The notes under the pieces are model-generated. The model saw only the letters and a program-made list of their open reading frames with translations, was not told where the DNA came from and ran no database searches. This document shows positions 13,254-25,454 of a stretch of DNA of 64,000 bases, piece after piece. The position numbers and the translations under genes are program-made. The stretch spans positions 507,433,942-507,497,941 of the forward strand of contig NC_081410.1 in assembly GCF_030272615.1 (NCBI RefSeq). The letters run 5' to 3'. Origin of the DNA: Cryptomeria japonica (taxonomy: Eukaryota > Streptophyta > Pinopsida > Cupressales > Cupressaceae). Each line of letters opens with the position of its first letter. The stretch's first letter is position 1.

Positions 13254-13639
13254 TGACAACAACTGAGCAACTTTGCCAACAAGTGAGAAAATTTTACATC
13301 TTTTATCCAATTGATCCCAAAAATTGACAAATTTGACAACTTTGACAACAATTGAGTAACTTTGACAATAATTGAGCAACTTTTACATCTTTTATCCAAA
13401 TGACCCCAAACTTTCACAAATGGCTTCAAATGATCATTAATGGTCCCAAATTACCTAATTTAGATAAAACAATGGTAAAACAAGACAAGAACCAAAATTT
13501 GACCATTGCGAGCATGAGGGTGCTCTCGCACCACACACATTGACAAATATAAATGAAAGGAATCAAAAGCATCCACTGATCATTACCATGGATCAAATCT
13601 GACCATAACCATTGAATTTCATTTTCATTGAAAGAAATA
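13254..13639. repeat. Short AACTTTGACAACAATTGAG repeats, then no gene
   Basis: From 13254 to about 13430 variants of TTGACAACAATTGAGCAAC and TTTTACATCTTTTATCCAA recur at 13290 and 13382. The repeat appears to grow from the CAACTTTG that ends the last satellite unit. From 13430 to 13639 I see nothing recognisable. Confidence 0.55.
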
Positions 13640-14013
13640 GTTTTGTAGGGTTAATTCAACATTTTAGAAAGTTTATCAAATTATATTCCATGATTGCAAT
13701 GTTTAATATTATAGATTTTGTTGTTTATATTCATATTGTTGATTACATAGGCAAATATTCTTTTAACTTTATAAAAGGGCAGCCACCAAATACAACAAAT
13801 ACACAATAATGAACTTAATACAAGGAGTTTTGTAGGGTTAATTCAACATTTTATAAAGTTCATCAGATCATATTTCACAATTGCAATGTTTTATATCATA
13901 GATTTTTGTTGTTTATATTCATATTATTGAATACATAGGTGGATAATTATTTAACTTTATAAAAGGGCATCCATCAAATAAAACTAATACACAATAATAA
14001 ATTCAATACACAT
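13640..14013. repeat. 187-bp direct duplication
   Basis: GTTTTGTAGGGTTAATTCAA at 13640 recurs at 13827, and the whole unit follows with scattered substitutions through TTTATAAAAGGGCAGCCACC (second copy ATCCATC) to ATACACAATAAT. Neither copy holds a frame conserved in the other. Confidence 0.75.
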
Positions 14014-14229
14014 TTATTGGATCTAATATCAACATTTATATATATCAAAAAAGGTATGTATGCCAAGTCAATACAAGTATTACAAAAATATGGCATATGT
14101 CATGTCCAAATTGATATACAATAAAAATATAGAATATATCTACATGTATTGGTCATTCAATGAAGACAACTAATACTATATGATCTTATATATGTGGTGG
14201 ATCATCAAAATCGAGCCTCTTTGATGCAA

Positions 14230-16835
14230 TACACGGCTTTGTAGATGGCTGAAAACCCACAATTCAAAAGCCAAGTTAGAATCCTTTTGTACAAAATAGT
14301 TCACAATTATCAACATAACTATGGATTTAACTATAATTTATTTGCAATTGAAATGTATATTACCTTATCAGCTGATCTCGAATATAATGTATTCGCTCTC
14401 TTCTCCTTGTCATTCTTAGGAGTTTTCTTGAACACAAACTTCAAAGGCTCCAAGTTATGGCTGAATAACGAAGGGGGCTATTATAGATTAAATGTACAAT
14501 TAATACAATTTACTAACATATATACATCAAAAACACTAAATATCTATAATATATAGAATAAAAGTGTACCAGAGCCTGAGATGCTTCTCTAATAGACCAA
14601 GAAGGCCTCACCATTGATGGAGCAGCTGTCGCTATTACCTGTACAAAAAATGATCAAATATTAAATACAATTAAAATGATAAGTATTGTAGGTTAAAAAC
14701 AATTAATGTAATATATCAAACAAAAGTGTATCGAAGCCTGAGATGCTTCTCTAGTACATGGAGGAGGGCTCACCATTGATGAAGTAGCTATAGATATTTC
14801 CTATATGAAAAATGATAAGATTATGATTTATCACAAGTTCATATGTACGCGTGCGTATAATCATCAAATCAAGAAAATAAAGAATAGATACATACCTTCA
14901 CCCTCACTTGATCTTCAAGTGTATCAAGTCCATTCAACATATCTACATAGCTCAATGGGTGATGTACATATAAAACAAACAAAAAACACTAATCAATCTA
15001 CAAATCCCAACTAAGACAATTTCAACATTTCCAAACAATTGTACAACTAAAAATGTGTTCAATTACCTTCTTCCCATGTTTTGGCATCCTCGAGTATTTC
15101 ATTTGCTGAGGATGAGGCCTAGACACGGGGGGGGGGGGGGGTACCCTAAAAAAAAATTTAACATGAGATAGTAGTACAAATGATATTGAACATAATTTAA
15201 CAAATCTAAAATGAAATGACTTGCATATTTCATTAAAAGAATACATAAAATAAGGTGTACAAAATATGACACTGTATAGCCTTGTACGCCAAAATCGATC
15301 GCTAAGAGCATGAAATCATCAATCTAGGACATTTGGTCCCCTGACAATGCCTACAAACAAAAAATTGTCAAGAATTAAAGAGAGTCAGTATATCTTGTAA
15401 TTTTTTTGAATTCAAAGTGTACTATTCTATTTTAACATGTTACAAAATTTATACCTCAAATGTCAAAGTTGTTGCTGCAGTAACTGTGGGAGGAATATCA
15501 GATACCACTATTGCATCCTGAAAATTATATTATTTGTGTCAATTTAAATTGATCTATAAATAAAAATTCATTTAAAATAGCAAATTTTAAGTGACTGATA
15601 AATAAAATGCTATGAATTCAAATCAACACACCTATGTCTACGGCTGACTGCCAAACAACATGTCCATCAACTCATCTATTAGTGCCACATCCTTAGTCAT
15701 GTGGGTTTGACATCTACTCTCCCAAACTATACACAAATGGGATGCGGTTCCATCTACAGTGACCTCACCATACGCCCTTGTTCATATCCCTGAGCAAGTG
15801 GCACACACATGTTGAATGGGCTCACAAGAACCACCTGTAGGAATTGATGGCTCATCATCTGATACAAGAGGGTGTGCTAACTATGTCCCATGCTGGATGA
15901 TCACATTAGTTAATGTTGTGGCTTCCTGAAGAATCTATAGGTCCATCGACTCTTTCAAGTCTATTGGGACAGTCAAATACACCTTGGGTTTGGGTGCTAG
16001 GGTGTGACGACTCTCCTGGGCTACTCGCCTACAGGCTCCAGGTCTATCTTGGACAAAGCCACCACTTCTACCATGGAACTCTCTCATGTCAAAATAATTA
16101 GGCAACACATTGAGGACAAACTCATAGTATACTTTCCTCAATAAATACAATGACACCTCAAAATTATTACAAGGTGGTTCATCAAAGACTATCCACCACC
16201 TCTACCAAAAAAGATTCTTCATTTGCACATTGGTACACCAATGTATGGGAAACCTCTTTGCATTAAGAGGTAATGACTAACCAATTTTAGGATCAATAAA
16301 AAGGGCACATATTTGTTGTTTACTAATGTTTTTATTTTTCACTCCCTCATATGATAACCCACTAGCATAAAATTGATGACACATATCCCTATAGTTTCCT
16401 CATTTTGTGATTTGAGTGGTAACTGCAATGGCACCACTAGCTAAAGTTTCTAGGCTAGTGGCGAGGGATTTATGATGCTCAAGATTAGTTGTTTCCAATT
16501 TATTAATCAATCTATTTATTATAGTTGTGTTTTTCCCTAACCGATTAAGCAATTTCTCATGTGTATCAGGTGTATGGTAAAAAGGAGGAGTTGGAGGTGT
16601 ATTCTGTGGGTTTTGTTCAAGGTTTTTAGGAGGTGCATCTTGTTGTGGATTTTCAGAATCTTGTTTGTGTAACAAAAAATTAAAAAACCTAATAAAAATA
16701 AACTAATTTAAATTCAAAACATAAAAATAATTAAACAAATACGAAAGAAAAACAAAAATCAAGCAAAACCAACCTTGATGCATGGCATTTGGGTGAGAAA
16801 AAAGCGAGCCCGTGTGCATTTTAGCGACAAAAACC
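14230..16835 (-). pseudogene. Family F coding remnant, copy 1 (transposon-like)
   Basis: Minus-strand coding fragments run from about 16820 leftwards. A Pro/Gln-rich frame at 16675-16400 (PQQDAPP, then NTPPTPPFYHTPDTHEK) is followed, after breaks, by WWIVFDEPPCNNFEVSLYL at about 16190-16130 and FVLNVLPNYFDM at about 16115. Copy 2 at 52085-53127 has the same order: a Pro-rich start, then WWMVFDRPTNNN. Further left, two short related segments (about 14567-14640 and 14735-14803) look like duplicated exons, each coding a Pro-Ser-Met-Val then Arg-Glu-Ala-Ser-Gln-Ala pattern and bordered by AG and GTA or GATA. Multiple stops make it nonfunctional. It may derive from a DNA transposon; I cannot name the family. 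Confidence 0.45.
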
Positions 16836-17461
16836 CCTAATTTCCAACTCGCAGCCATGTGAAAAGTAAAACATAGTCTGCCAAAAACAAAGTTCATTGA
16901 CAGGTACTGCGTACACAGTGCTAAGTCCGAAAGTAACACATACGTGGTTCTAAGTCCTAAAGAAGATCGTACGTGGTCAATTTTGTAAAAGAACCCTATA
17001 TGTGCTTTTGTCCCTTTAGGGTCGGGAACAATGAACCTTAGCGTGTACGAGGAGATTTGAATTTTTAGTAATGCGATCCTGGTGCCTGTTTTTACAAAAA
17101 AAATTAGGTGTGTGTCCACTTTTCTGCACACCATCTTTGTGCACTTACCTAGGTCCTAACTTTGACTTTTAGTAAGCCAGCTATTTCATTTATTTGGCAT
17201 GATTATTTTGTAGCTATCCCTCTACTCTGTTTCATTCATGGTTGTACTTTGAACAATTCTAACTTTTTTGTTTCTTTGTTGGTTGTCCTATTTTTGTTGT
17301 TTTGATGTTTGGTTCATTGGCTTGCACTTTCAAACCTCTAGTTTGATTGTTGTTTCTAATCTATAATGGGTTGGGGTCCTTCTCCACTTTAATAAAAAAT
17401 AGAAATAAGGATAGACATTGATTCTCATGGAAATCATTGTTGTTTCCTCTTCTTTTGTATC
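16836..17461. other. No gene seen
   Basis: Low-complexity spacer. Around 16900-17060 there are repeated ACGTG and GTACG words (for example CATACGTGGTTCTAAGTCC and CGTACGTGGTC) that resemble the GTCC and CGTACG words at 10795-10850. They could be subterminal repeats of a DNA transposon spanning 10.7-17.1 kb, but I could not find inverted ends. Confidence 0.4.
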
Positions 17462-17815
17462 TATTGGAGTAATTAGGACAATTATCTAATTATTAATGAA
17501 TCAGGTATTTTAATTACTTTATTCATTTAAGCTAAAATTAGGTTCTCTTTAACTTTTATTTAATTAGGCTGATATTAGTTTCACTTTAGTATAGTTGTTG
17601 TTGAGCTTTATTGAGCTCCTTAAGCTTTTACTTTAGTTCTTCTAAATTTAGTATAGGGCATCCTTGTGCTCTCTATATACACACATGATTATACATTGTA
17701 ATTTCATCTTGTAATCTTTTCTTTTGAGGAATATGACATATCTTTATTTCTACTCTTGTTTGTGGAAGGTGTTCTAGTTATTTGATCTTTTAGGTTTGTG
17801 TTGTAAAATTCAACA
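17462..17815 (+). repeat. 5' LTR of the small LTR element
   Basis: It pairs with 19633-20005. TCTCTATATACACACATGATTA at about 17673 may hold the TATA box (CTCTATATA), at the same place as TCTCTATATAAGCACATCAT in the right LTR. Confidence 0.75.
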
Positions 17816-17887
17816 TGGTATTAAGGATTAATATTGAAATCAGCATGGTATCAGAACTCAATATTTAATTCAACATGGTATCAGAGT
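17816..17887 (+). promoter_or_regulatory. Three primer-binding-site-like motifs in a row
   Basis: TGGTAT occurs at 17816 (TGGTATTAAGG), 17846 (TGGTATCAGAAC) and 17876 (TGGTATCAGAGTG), each after CAACA or CAGCA. The third is the best match to the standard plant tRNA-iMet primer site TGGTATCAGAGC, but only the first abuts the LTR. The spacing is 30 bp each. Confidence 0.7.
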
Positions 17888-19632
17888 GTAGATTCAACAA
17901 ACCCCTTCTCAATCTTTGAGGGTTTATTTCCCTCGAAGCATTGCAAGGTCACCAAATTTTCCTTATAGTGTGGATTTTGAGGTGGGTAATTTTTATTAGC
18001 TTTTGGAGCAAATAGGCATTAAAAAACATTATGTTTTGGTAACTTTCTATTTTTGAAAAACTTTCTCTTTTCAAAAAGTTCCTATTTTTGGAAAATATCT
18101 ATTTTGAAAATATTCTATTTTTGGACATTTTCTATTTTTGGATATTTTCTATTTTCTAAAATTTTCTATTTTTGGAAACCCATTCTATCCTCCAAACCCT
18201 TTTTGACATGTAGTTGGTTCTTTTACCATAACTTTCTTATACTACGTTCATTTTTTGACTTTCGCATATCTTTGGAAAGATGTTTTAGAGAGCCATTTGA
18301 ATCTGTGAGTTGTTTGATCTGATTTTCTTCTTGGTGATTGTGGCAGACCATTGAAGTTGGCTCACTTTTTGTGCTTCTAGGGTCATAACTTGCACATTCG
18401 AACTCCATTTAAAAAATAAACCAAATATCTTTGGAAAGGTGGATTAGTGATCTATCTAAATTTTCTACTAATATTTTTTATATTTTTTCCTAGGTATATT
18501 TTATTCAGTATTTTATGCTTTTACTTTATGGATGATTAATTGGTCATTTTGGCTCTTGAAAACTTTATGTTTGCATTGGATGTCTTTTCTTGGGAGCTAC
18601 TCTACATGTATTTCTAGCACTTTTTCCATATTTGGGTCTTTGGAGCATCCTTCTCATACACTTATTTGTTTGTAGATGTATTGACATAAAGTGCCACTTT
18701 TATGTATGTCTTTTGGGGATTTTGAATATTTTGTTGTATCTTATTTTGTACATGCATTGTATTATAAAGTTTCATGGGAGGTTGTGTAGTGCATTTTGTT
18801 TTTCCATCACACCTTTATTTGGTGAATGTCCCTCCACAATGACATCGATTCCTATTTATTCTTTTCTCATGTGTGTGTACATTGGTTGCATACCCTTTTG
18901 TAGTTGTAGGTACTTTCTCATGCACATTTAGATTCTCCTTCATGCACTAGGTGACACATAGTTTTAGTGGACCTATCATGTCTCTCCATTGTCAGCATTA
19001 TGGGAGGTTTCTACTATTAGTGTTAATGCTTTATTGGTTTCATTTTGGAGTTAGACACTCTTGAACTCTAGTTTTGTGGAAGAAACTTATCTTTTATTGA
19101 TAAGTGTTCTTTGGATTATTGACTCCTGCAATTTTTACTAGCAGTTTACTCTTGAATGGTTGAGTAGTTTTGTTAAGGTAACTTGTGTTGAATCATGTGT
19201 CATTTATATCTTCAATTATCATATGTTTTGTCTTTTTTTGTCATCTATTTGTTTTAGCAGTGTCATTAGGGACACTCATGCAAATTCTTGTGTTCTTAAT
19301 TTTGATCATCATCTTGCTTTCAGAGGAGGTTATTTATTCATCATTATAGTAGTTATCATTTGACAATTATCTATAGCTTCTTTGTTCTTTTGAGGATGTT
19401 CTTCATGTTCCTATTCTTTTTGGATATTTTATTGGATGAATTTTAGTCCTCCATTCTCTTTTTCTCTCTTTTCGAGAGTACTTTTCTACCACTAGGTTTT
19501 CTCTGTTTTCTTTGTTTGTGAGAGTTGCATTGGTTTATACATGGGTACCTAATTAGGTCTTTGTTGTTGGGACTCAATTATGCATGCATTTTTCATTCAT
19601 GCTCCACTCCTTAAGTTTATCTTAAGTGGGGG

Positions 19633-20005
19633 TATTGCAGTAACTATGACAATTATCTAATTATTAATTAATTAGATCCTTTAATTACTTTATTCGCTTA
19701 AGCTAAAATTAGGTTCTTTTTAGTTTTTATTTAATTAAACTAATATTAGCTTCACTTTAGTCCAGCTCTAGTTGGGATTTATTTAGCTCCTCATGATTTC
19801 ACTTTAGTTATCTTGAATTTAGTTTAGGGCATCCCTGTACTCTCTATATAAGCACATCATTATGCATTGTAATTTCATCCTATAATATTTCATTTTGAGG
19901 AATATGTCACATTTTTATTTCTACTCTTGTTTGTGGAAGGTGCTCTAGTTTATTGTTTGATCTTGCGGGCTTATGTTGTAACTTTTTGTGTTGCAAAATT
20001 CAACA
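19633..20005 (+). repeat. 3' LTR of the small LTR element
   Basis: It begins TATTGCAGTAACTATGACAA after a purine tract at about 19624-19632 and ends GCAAAATTCAACA. It differs from the 5' copy by substitutions and by short insertions near 19950-19990. Confidence 0.75.
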
Positions 20006-21006
20006 ATATCAACATGCTCAATACAAACCTTTATAATAATTTCATGTCATCCATCTTCCAGACCCCATCCAAAATTTATTGATAATACAAATTTAGGTTT
20101 CTTGTACTTATATTCCATATTTGTCTATATCAAGTAAAAAGATAGACATTTTTTACTCTTCACTCGTAAAAAATATTGGTGTCTTCTTTCTTTATCTTCA
20201 AGCATTCATTCTCCACAAAAATTGGTGATTGACTATAATAGTCATAATCAGTATATAGCCTTAATTCATTTAGGCGAATATCTCAAACAACTCCTACTTA
20301 TATGTTAACATCAACCTACAAAACATATATAGTAAAGTTAACTTAAAATACATTGATTATTAGAAATGTGTGTGTGTGTGTGTGTACATGTATATATATG
20401 TATATGCACATATATAAATTTATCTATATCTATGTATGTATGTATATTTAACTATATTTACCTATTGTTATCTATACATGCCAGTTATACTTTTTGTTCA
20501 AGAAAAAAATCCCATTTTTATTTATGTTAAACCAAATTAATTCAAGTCGCTATAGAAATCAAACATAAATGACAATTGATTTTTAAAATGACCAATTTAT
20601 TCCCACATATCTTCAATTTTGAAAAACAAAAACTACATATCAATGCAATCATTTTTCATATTTGAATGATTTTATAACAAAGAAGACACAACTTCATTTT
20701 CAATTTCATTACAAATTATCCTTTGTTTTCTCTAAATATTCTCTACAAAATCCAGAGTTTAGGAAGGTGACCTCTACACATTATTAATTGAAGGGCACTT
20801 ATTTAGGTTGGTACACCCTTGTTTCAACACTATCTTATACAAAAATAGAAAAGTGATTTAAAAATTAACTATTAAGTTCATGTTTTCATAAATCAAAATT
20901 TTGTTAATATATAGTGTATAAATATAGGGTCAGCTATAACAAATCAAAGGATCCAAATTCGTGAAACAACAACATTATGCATTTTTAAATCATATCGTAG
21001 TCATTT
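20006..21006. other. AT-rich spacer, no gene seen
   Basis: Contains a (TG)n run at about 20368-20385, followed by TATATG-type microsatellite to about 20450. I find no reading frame or element end until element C starts at 21007. The last five bases, CATTT (21002-21006), are the left target duplication of element C. Confidence 0.6.
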
Positions 21007-22086
21007 TGTTGGCTTGATGATGATTTGTAATATGTTGTCATTGATGAAAAACTCACACACACACACATATGTTTATATTAATTACCGGGGTAACTTCAAG
21101 TGTTTACACTGTCAACCGGTATACTTAGTGGTTAATCTCTAACTAGTACCTTGTGTTAACCGGTATGTGCATAAAAGACAACTTGTGGTTATACTAAGTC
21201 AACATCAAGATGAAGATGAAGATGGATATCAAGTGGAGATTCAAGGACAGCAATTCATATGTTTTACTCAAACCGGTATTTGATTGATCCAACCAATATT
21301 TGGTAATTTTGTGATGAGTTACCAACACCGACTATTTGGCGGTAATTTTTATGATGAGTTATATTCACTTGTCCAGATACACTGCACCTAAGAAATTGTG
21401 TTATGATTTCTTAAGGCCAACATGAAATCATAAGGTCTATATACTGACATCACAATGGGTTTTTTCATATAAGTGAAAGTGTTATGTGCGAAGGAGAAAA
21501 AAGAGTTAAGTTGTAGAGTATGTAGAAGAGAAGTGTTGAATAGACTTAGAAGGATCTAATTAAGCAAGTATTGTGCTACTCAGAACAGATCAAACCATTC
21601 TTGTTGTTTTCTAACAATTACAACAGAATCAAATCCCCTAATCGGGTAAGCTCTAACAAGCTTGAATGTATAAATCCTTTAATGGGGAGATCCATTAGTT
21701 TGTATACTAAAATCCTCCACTGAGGTTACTCCTAACAGGGTACTACTCTTAACAAGGTACAAGCTTCTAATCAAGCTTTGGGATCTCTAACAAGATTCGC
21801 TCCTAGCAGAGCACTTTGTAGACCTTAACCGGCCAGTTATCTATTATTGCAGATAGTTAACTTGTGAGTTTCATCTCACTATGGTTTTTACCTATTTGGG
21901 TTTTCCACGTACAAACACTTGTGTTATGGTGGATTCTTTACTTATTGTAGATGTTGTTATATCATTTTGGATTGCATGCATTGTGTTAAAAAGTTTTGTT
22001 AAGTTCATCTACTAGTTAGTGTTTGAAGTAGTTTTATTTTTGGTGTCACTGATTCACCCCCCCTCTCAGTGCTTTTCAAGTCAATC
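21007..22086 (+). repeat. Element C 5' LTR
   Basis: 1080 bp, starting TGTTGGCTTGATGATG and ending TCAAGTCAATCA just before the primer site. Near its end it holds TATGGTTTTTACC, TTTTCCACGTACAAACA, TTGTGTTATGGTG and GATTCACCCCCCC. ACTAACCGG-type words (ACCGGTAT, ACCGG) recur in its first third. Confidence 0.85.
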
Positions 22087-22087
22087 A

Positions 22088-22101
22088 ATTGGTATCAGAG
22101 C
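22088..22101 (+). promoter_or_regulatory. Element C primer binding site
   Basis: TTGGTATCAGAGCC lies two bases after the LTR end. It matches the plant tRNA-iMet 3'-end complement used by most copia elements. Confidence 0.8.
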
Positions 22102-22149
22102 CTAACTTCTTTGAAGCCTAATCACTTAGAAGTGAGCCTTGAAACCACC

Positions 22150-23441
22150 ATGGGGAACATGAGTTACTTTGAGATGGCTAGAGAGATAGAAGCTAGCAGA
22201 AATGAGCTTGAAACCCTTAGGGTCAAACTGAAAGCCTCACAAGTAAAAAGGAAAGAGCTAACTGAACAACTATTAGACATATCTAATAATATTTCTTCTG
22301 ATGAAGCCAATATTGATGCTTTAGCAAAGGAAGTTGAAAAGTTAAATGGTGAGAAACTAAATCTGAGGAGAGAGCTAGAAGGTCTCACTATTTGCATGAT
22401 TCAGGAAATGGAAGCCATAAGAGATGTTGAAGATATTATCAAGGAAAGAGATCAAGAGATTGATAAGATCAAGCAGGAAAATGTCACTATGCATGAGCAA
22501 TTGGTTGCTGAAAGAGAAGAAGTGGAGAACCTACAACTAGATCTTGAACTTGTATCATCTTTGAGAGAGAACCTATCTAAACATGAAGATCTCACAAAAG
22601 AGCTTACCAAAGCTAATGAGAAATTGGAAAAGTTCAACAGAAGTTCTTCCATGCTGGAAGAACAAATTCAATCACAAAGGACAAAGGGTAATATCTCTGG
22701 ACTTGGTTTTCACACATCTGAAAAAGGTGAATCCTCTGGTACAAAGAGCAACATTCCTAAGAACAAATCTGCTCCTAAGATCAATAAACCTACTGGTAAG
22801 AAGGTCTTTAAACCCTTTTTTTTTTTTTGCCATAAACTTGGTCACACTGTAAATGTTTGTAGAGACAAACCTAACAAAAAAGCAAGTTACAATACTAAAG
22901 CTAGGTATGTGTCCAAGAAATTTGAAGGTCATTGCTTCACATGTGGAATGTATGGACATAGATCTGTTGAGTGCAGATATGGAGCAAAAAATCCTCTACC
23001 ACACATGCATCTAAGACCAAATGGTAAGCAGATAAGGAATTTTGACAGCCGGGTAAACCCAAACTAGCAAAGACCCTACGACAACCAGTTTAGTCCATTG
23101 AGATGGAAAAGGTAACAAATGTTATTTGCACCATCTATAATAAATTTGGTCATGTGGATATGAATTACAAAAGAAGAATAGGAAGACGCAATGCAGGACC
23201 TTGGAAATCATCTGGTATGGCTTGTTATCACTGTAACAAACTAGGGTACTTAGCAAAATTCTGTAGATCTAGAAATAACAGACCAGTCAATTCTTCTAAG
23301 GATCAAAAAGGAAAGTAGAAAGTTGATTTTGAAGAAACCAGAGAGGAAATGAATCAGACTTGGAAGAAGAAAAGTGATGACCCACCTAAAGAAGAAATTG
23401 TTCCTTCACCTAGTGAAGAGAACCCTACACTGGTGACTTAA
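22150..23441 (+). pseudogene. Element C ORF1: coiled coil plus four zinc knuckles
   Basis: I take the ATG at 22150 (MGNMSYFEMA), the first after the primer site and equivalent to MGEYNM in D. About 180 residues of heptad-rich coiled coil follow (for example LAKEVEKLNGEKLNLRRELE), then a basic stretch and zinc knuckles: CHKLGHTVNVC (its first Cys replaced in a Phe-rich run), CFTCGMYGHRSVEC, a damaged CTIYNKFGHVDMNY, and CYHCNKLGYLAKFC in which His has become Tyr. A stop at 23065 and a frameshift before 23103 break it; a further stop lies at 23316. It is about 430 codons long, matching 433 in D. Zinc knuckles suggest RNA packaging in a gag-like role, but I see no capsid domain. Confidence 0.75.
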
Positions 23442-23894
23442 GCCTTTTTTTAATGGCTAAGGGGAGCACAACAGTCAAATTACCTTTGGAGCCCTTGAGA
23501 AAAATGAGTGGTAAAAGAATTTTGAAACATGAAATTTTGGTAACTTTTTGTCAATATGCTATCAACTGGTTTTCTCCTTGAGCAGTGAAATTAGGGTTTG
23601 TAAGCCTAATAGGAGAGCATTTAATGTAGTAGGTAAAAAGAATAAAAGAAAGTTTTACTTTGTCATTTTTACCCTAACACATTCATGAAAGATATTTGGA
23701 GCGCTTGCTGAGCTGAGAAAAATTGTTTTGTTGTAAATTGTTGAATTGCTTTGAGATTTGTGTAATTAAGCTAAATTGAAGGTTGTAGAAAGTTGAACTG
23801 GTGTGCACTTAGGCATTTGAACCGATAAATGGGGCAACGTGCGCAAAACAAGGTATTTCTTTGAACATCCTAATTTGAATCTTGTTCATCTGAA
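23442..23894 (+). other. Conserved spacer between ORF1 and ORF2 of C
   Basis: About 450 bp without a frame. The segment AAATTAGGGTTTGTAAGCCT at about 23587, followed by AATAGGAGAGCATTTAATG and GTAGGTAAAAAG, closely matches the same position in D (26880-26930). Similarity between the two spacers outside this segment looks weak by eye. Confidence 0.6.
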
Positions 23895-24286
23895 ATGGCA
23901 TCATCTTCAAAGACTATAGAGAGGTTAATGATCACATCTGAGCCTATGGAAGTTGTAGAAGCAAAACAAATTGTGTCGTATAATGCATTGTCACAAGTTC
24001 TGAGTGGAGTTCTAGTCAAAGGTGATTTATCTAGTTATATTGACTGCAAGATAGAAGATTTAGGATCTCTATACATTTATAATTAGTTGAAATCACTTTG
24101 TGATGAGAACAAAAAGATTGAAACAAAGTATGCTAGGGTTTTTGAAAAGGGTTTTCATAATGCAACTTACTTTCTTGAAGATTTCAAGGAAGAGTATATT
24201 AGAATCATTTTAAGTAGAGTTCATGTTGAGAACTTGTATTTAGAGAGAACTCATACAATACCTAAGGAGGCCATTCAAGTTGTAAC
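23895..24286 (+). pseudogene. Element C ORF2, 5' part (before D)
   Basis: The frame starts MASSSKTIERLM, comparable with MASASNIPSSS in D. It continues past one stop at 24084 through LVKGDLSSYIDCKIEDLGSL and FKEEYIRIILSRVHVENLYL, which match VKGNVLGYIDYNLEDLGSL and FTKEHIRIILSRVHGDKMYL in D. It is cut at 24286, after the codons for EAIQVVT, by insertion of element D; the frame resumes at 31895-31900. Function is unknown. Confidence 0.75.
24282..24286. repeat. Target duplication of element D, left
   Basis: GTAAC before D pairs with GTAAT (31895-31899) after D, a five-base target duplication with one C-to-T change. Removing D and one copy restores the ORF2 frame of C across the junction. Confidence 0.75.
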
Positions 24287-25416
24287 TATTGATGTTTAGT
24301 TGTGATTGTCATTGATGGACACACACTTATTTGATGTATGAATTATTCTCAACTAGTAGCTATTCTAACTGGTATTGTATGTATAGTCTTTGTTTGTTGA
24401 AGACTATCGGTGTTGTGCAAAAAATCCTTACTGGTCTTAGTATGATCGAAGACCCCAACCGGTATGAAGATCTCAAGCTGAATGAAGACCCTGAGCGGTA
24501 GTTAATCTTTTGATCAAAACACTATGTTCCAGTTTTCTAATCTTCACTTGTTCACCGGTGATCGATATACTTAATTAACTACTATACATGTAATTTGTGA
24601 TGAGTTATCATCCACCGACACTTTGGCAGTGTTTCTGTGTTGTGTTACCAAATGTGTCTAGATGCATTGTACCTAGGAAATTGTACTCTAATCTTATTGG
24701 ACTGACATGAAATCAAGTTCCTATATAAGGACATCATGCCTAGGGTTTTCGATAATAGAAGAGAAGTTGATATGTGTGAGTATTTTAGAGAAGATTAGGT
24801 CTGATCGAGAAAAGGTATCTCATGAATGAGATTGAGAGTGCAAAACATAGAAGACAAAAGTAATGCTTGAATGCATTAACAAGGATTTGTCAAGGATCTA
24901 ATCAAGTATTCTATGCTACTATCTAGATCATTCACTTGTTGATTACTAATATCTTCGACAAGTCTGAAACCCTTAACTGGGTAGGCCCAGCCAAGCCTAT
25001 TGTATATATCCTCTAACAAGGTGGTTCAAAGTTGTGAATCTGAAATCCTTTAATAGGGTAGTATCTAACAGGACTTATCTCCTAACAAAGATCTGGATTC
25101 CTAATAGGATTTGTTCTGGTGAAGAACATTGTAAGACCTTAACTGGTCTGACCTTAACCGGTCTAGTTACTATTCTGCAGATAGTTGACTTGGGAGTTTT
25201 ACTCACCGTGGTTTTTCCCATTTGCGTTTCCATGTCAAAACATCTTGTGTTATGGTGATTGCACTTATGTGGGTAAATGCTTTATTTTCTATTTGGCTTG
25301 TTTATGTTCTAATCAGTTTATTGTTTAACCTACTACATCAGTCTGTAGTTAAACTGCTTAAGTGTTTGTTTAAGTTACTGGGTATACTAATTCACCCCCC
25401 CTCTTAGTATTCATCA
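24287..25416 (+). repeat. Element D 5' LTR
   Basis: It begins TATTGATGTTTAG (the right copy has TGTTGGTATTTTAATGATC, so the first bases are changed and shortened) and ends TTAGTATTCATCA. It contains ACCGTGGTTTTTCCCATT, TTGTGTTATGGTG and ATTCACCCCCCCTC near its end. Confidence 0.8.
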
Positions 25417-25417
25417 A

Positions 25418-25430
25418 TTGGTATCAGAGA
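25418..25430 (+). promoter_or_regulatory. Element D primer binding site
   Basis: TTGGTATCAGAGA lies one base after the LTR end. It is the tRNA-iMet type, with the final C of the usual core changed to A. Confidence 0.8.
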
Positions 25431-25454
25431 CAACCTTTCTATAAGTATAACTAC

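Larger units (their letters stand above)
17462..20005 (+). mobile_element. Small LTR retrotransposon without recognisable genes
   Basis: Two similar LTRs, 17462-17815 (354 bp) and 19633-20005 (373 bp), enclose an internal region of about 1.8 kb. Each starts TATTG, contains GACAATTATCTAATTATTAA and ends AAAATTCAACA. The left one is followed directly by TGGTAT primer-site sequence; the right one is preceded by the purine tract AAGTGGGGG. Flanking five-mers are GTATC on the left and ATATC on the right, a target duplication with one transition. The internal region is T-rich, with no gag, protease, integrase or reverse transcriptase motif in any frame. This is the architecture of a non-autonomous TRIM or LARD-type element. 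Confidence 0.75.

Noticed and set aside
13041-13429. Overlapping minus-strand frames across the satellite end
   Set aside because: The same positions are broken in other satellite units, so there is no protein-level conservation.
12047-13430. Regular repeat spacing suggesting a CRISPR array
   Set aside because: Units are 358 bp with diverged copies and no short repeat-spacer pattern; the sequence is plant-like.
18053-19363. Hydrophobic Phe/Leu/Ile/Cys-rich frames that could pass as membrane proteins
   Set aside because: They lie in the T-rich internal region of the small LTR element; composition alone gives Phe and Leu, and no two frames form a coherent domain.
22069-22149. Upstream extension of ORF1 in element C
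   Set aside because: It would start with a non-ATG codon inside the LTR and read through the primer site; the ATG at 22150 aligns with element D.
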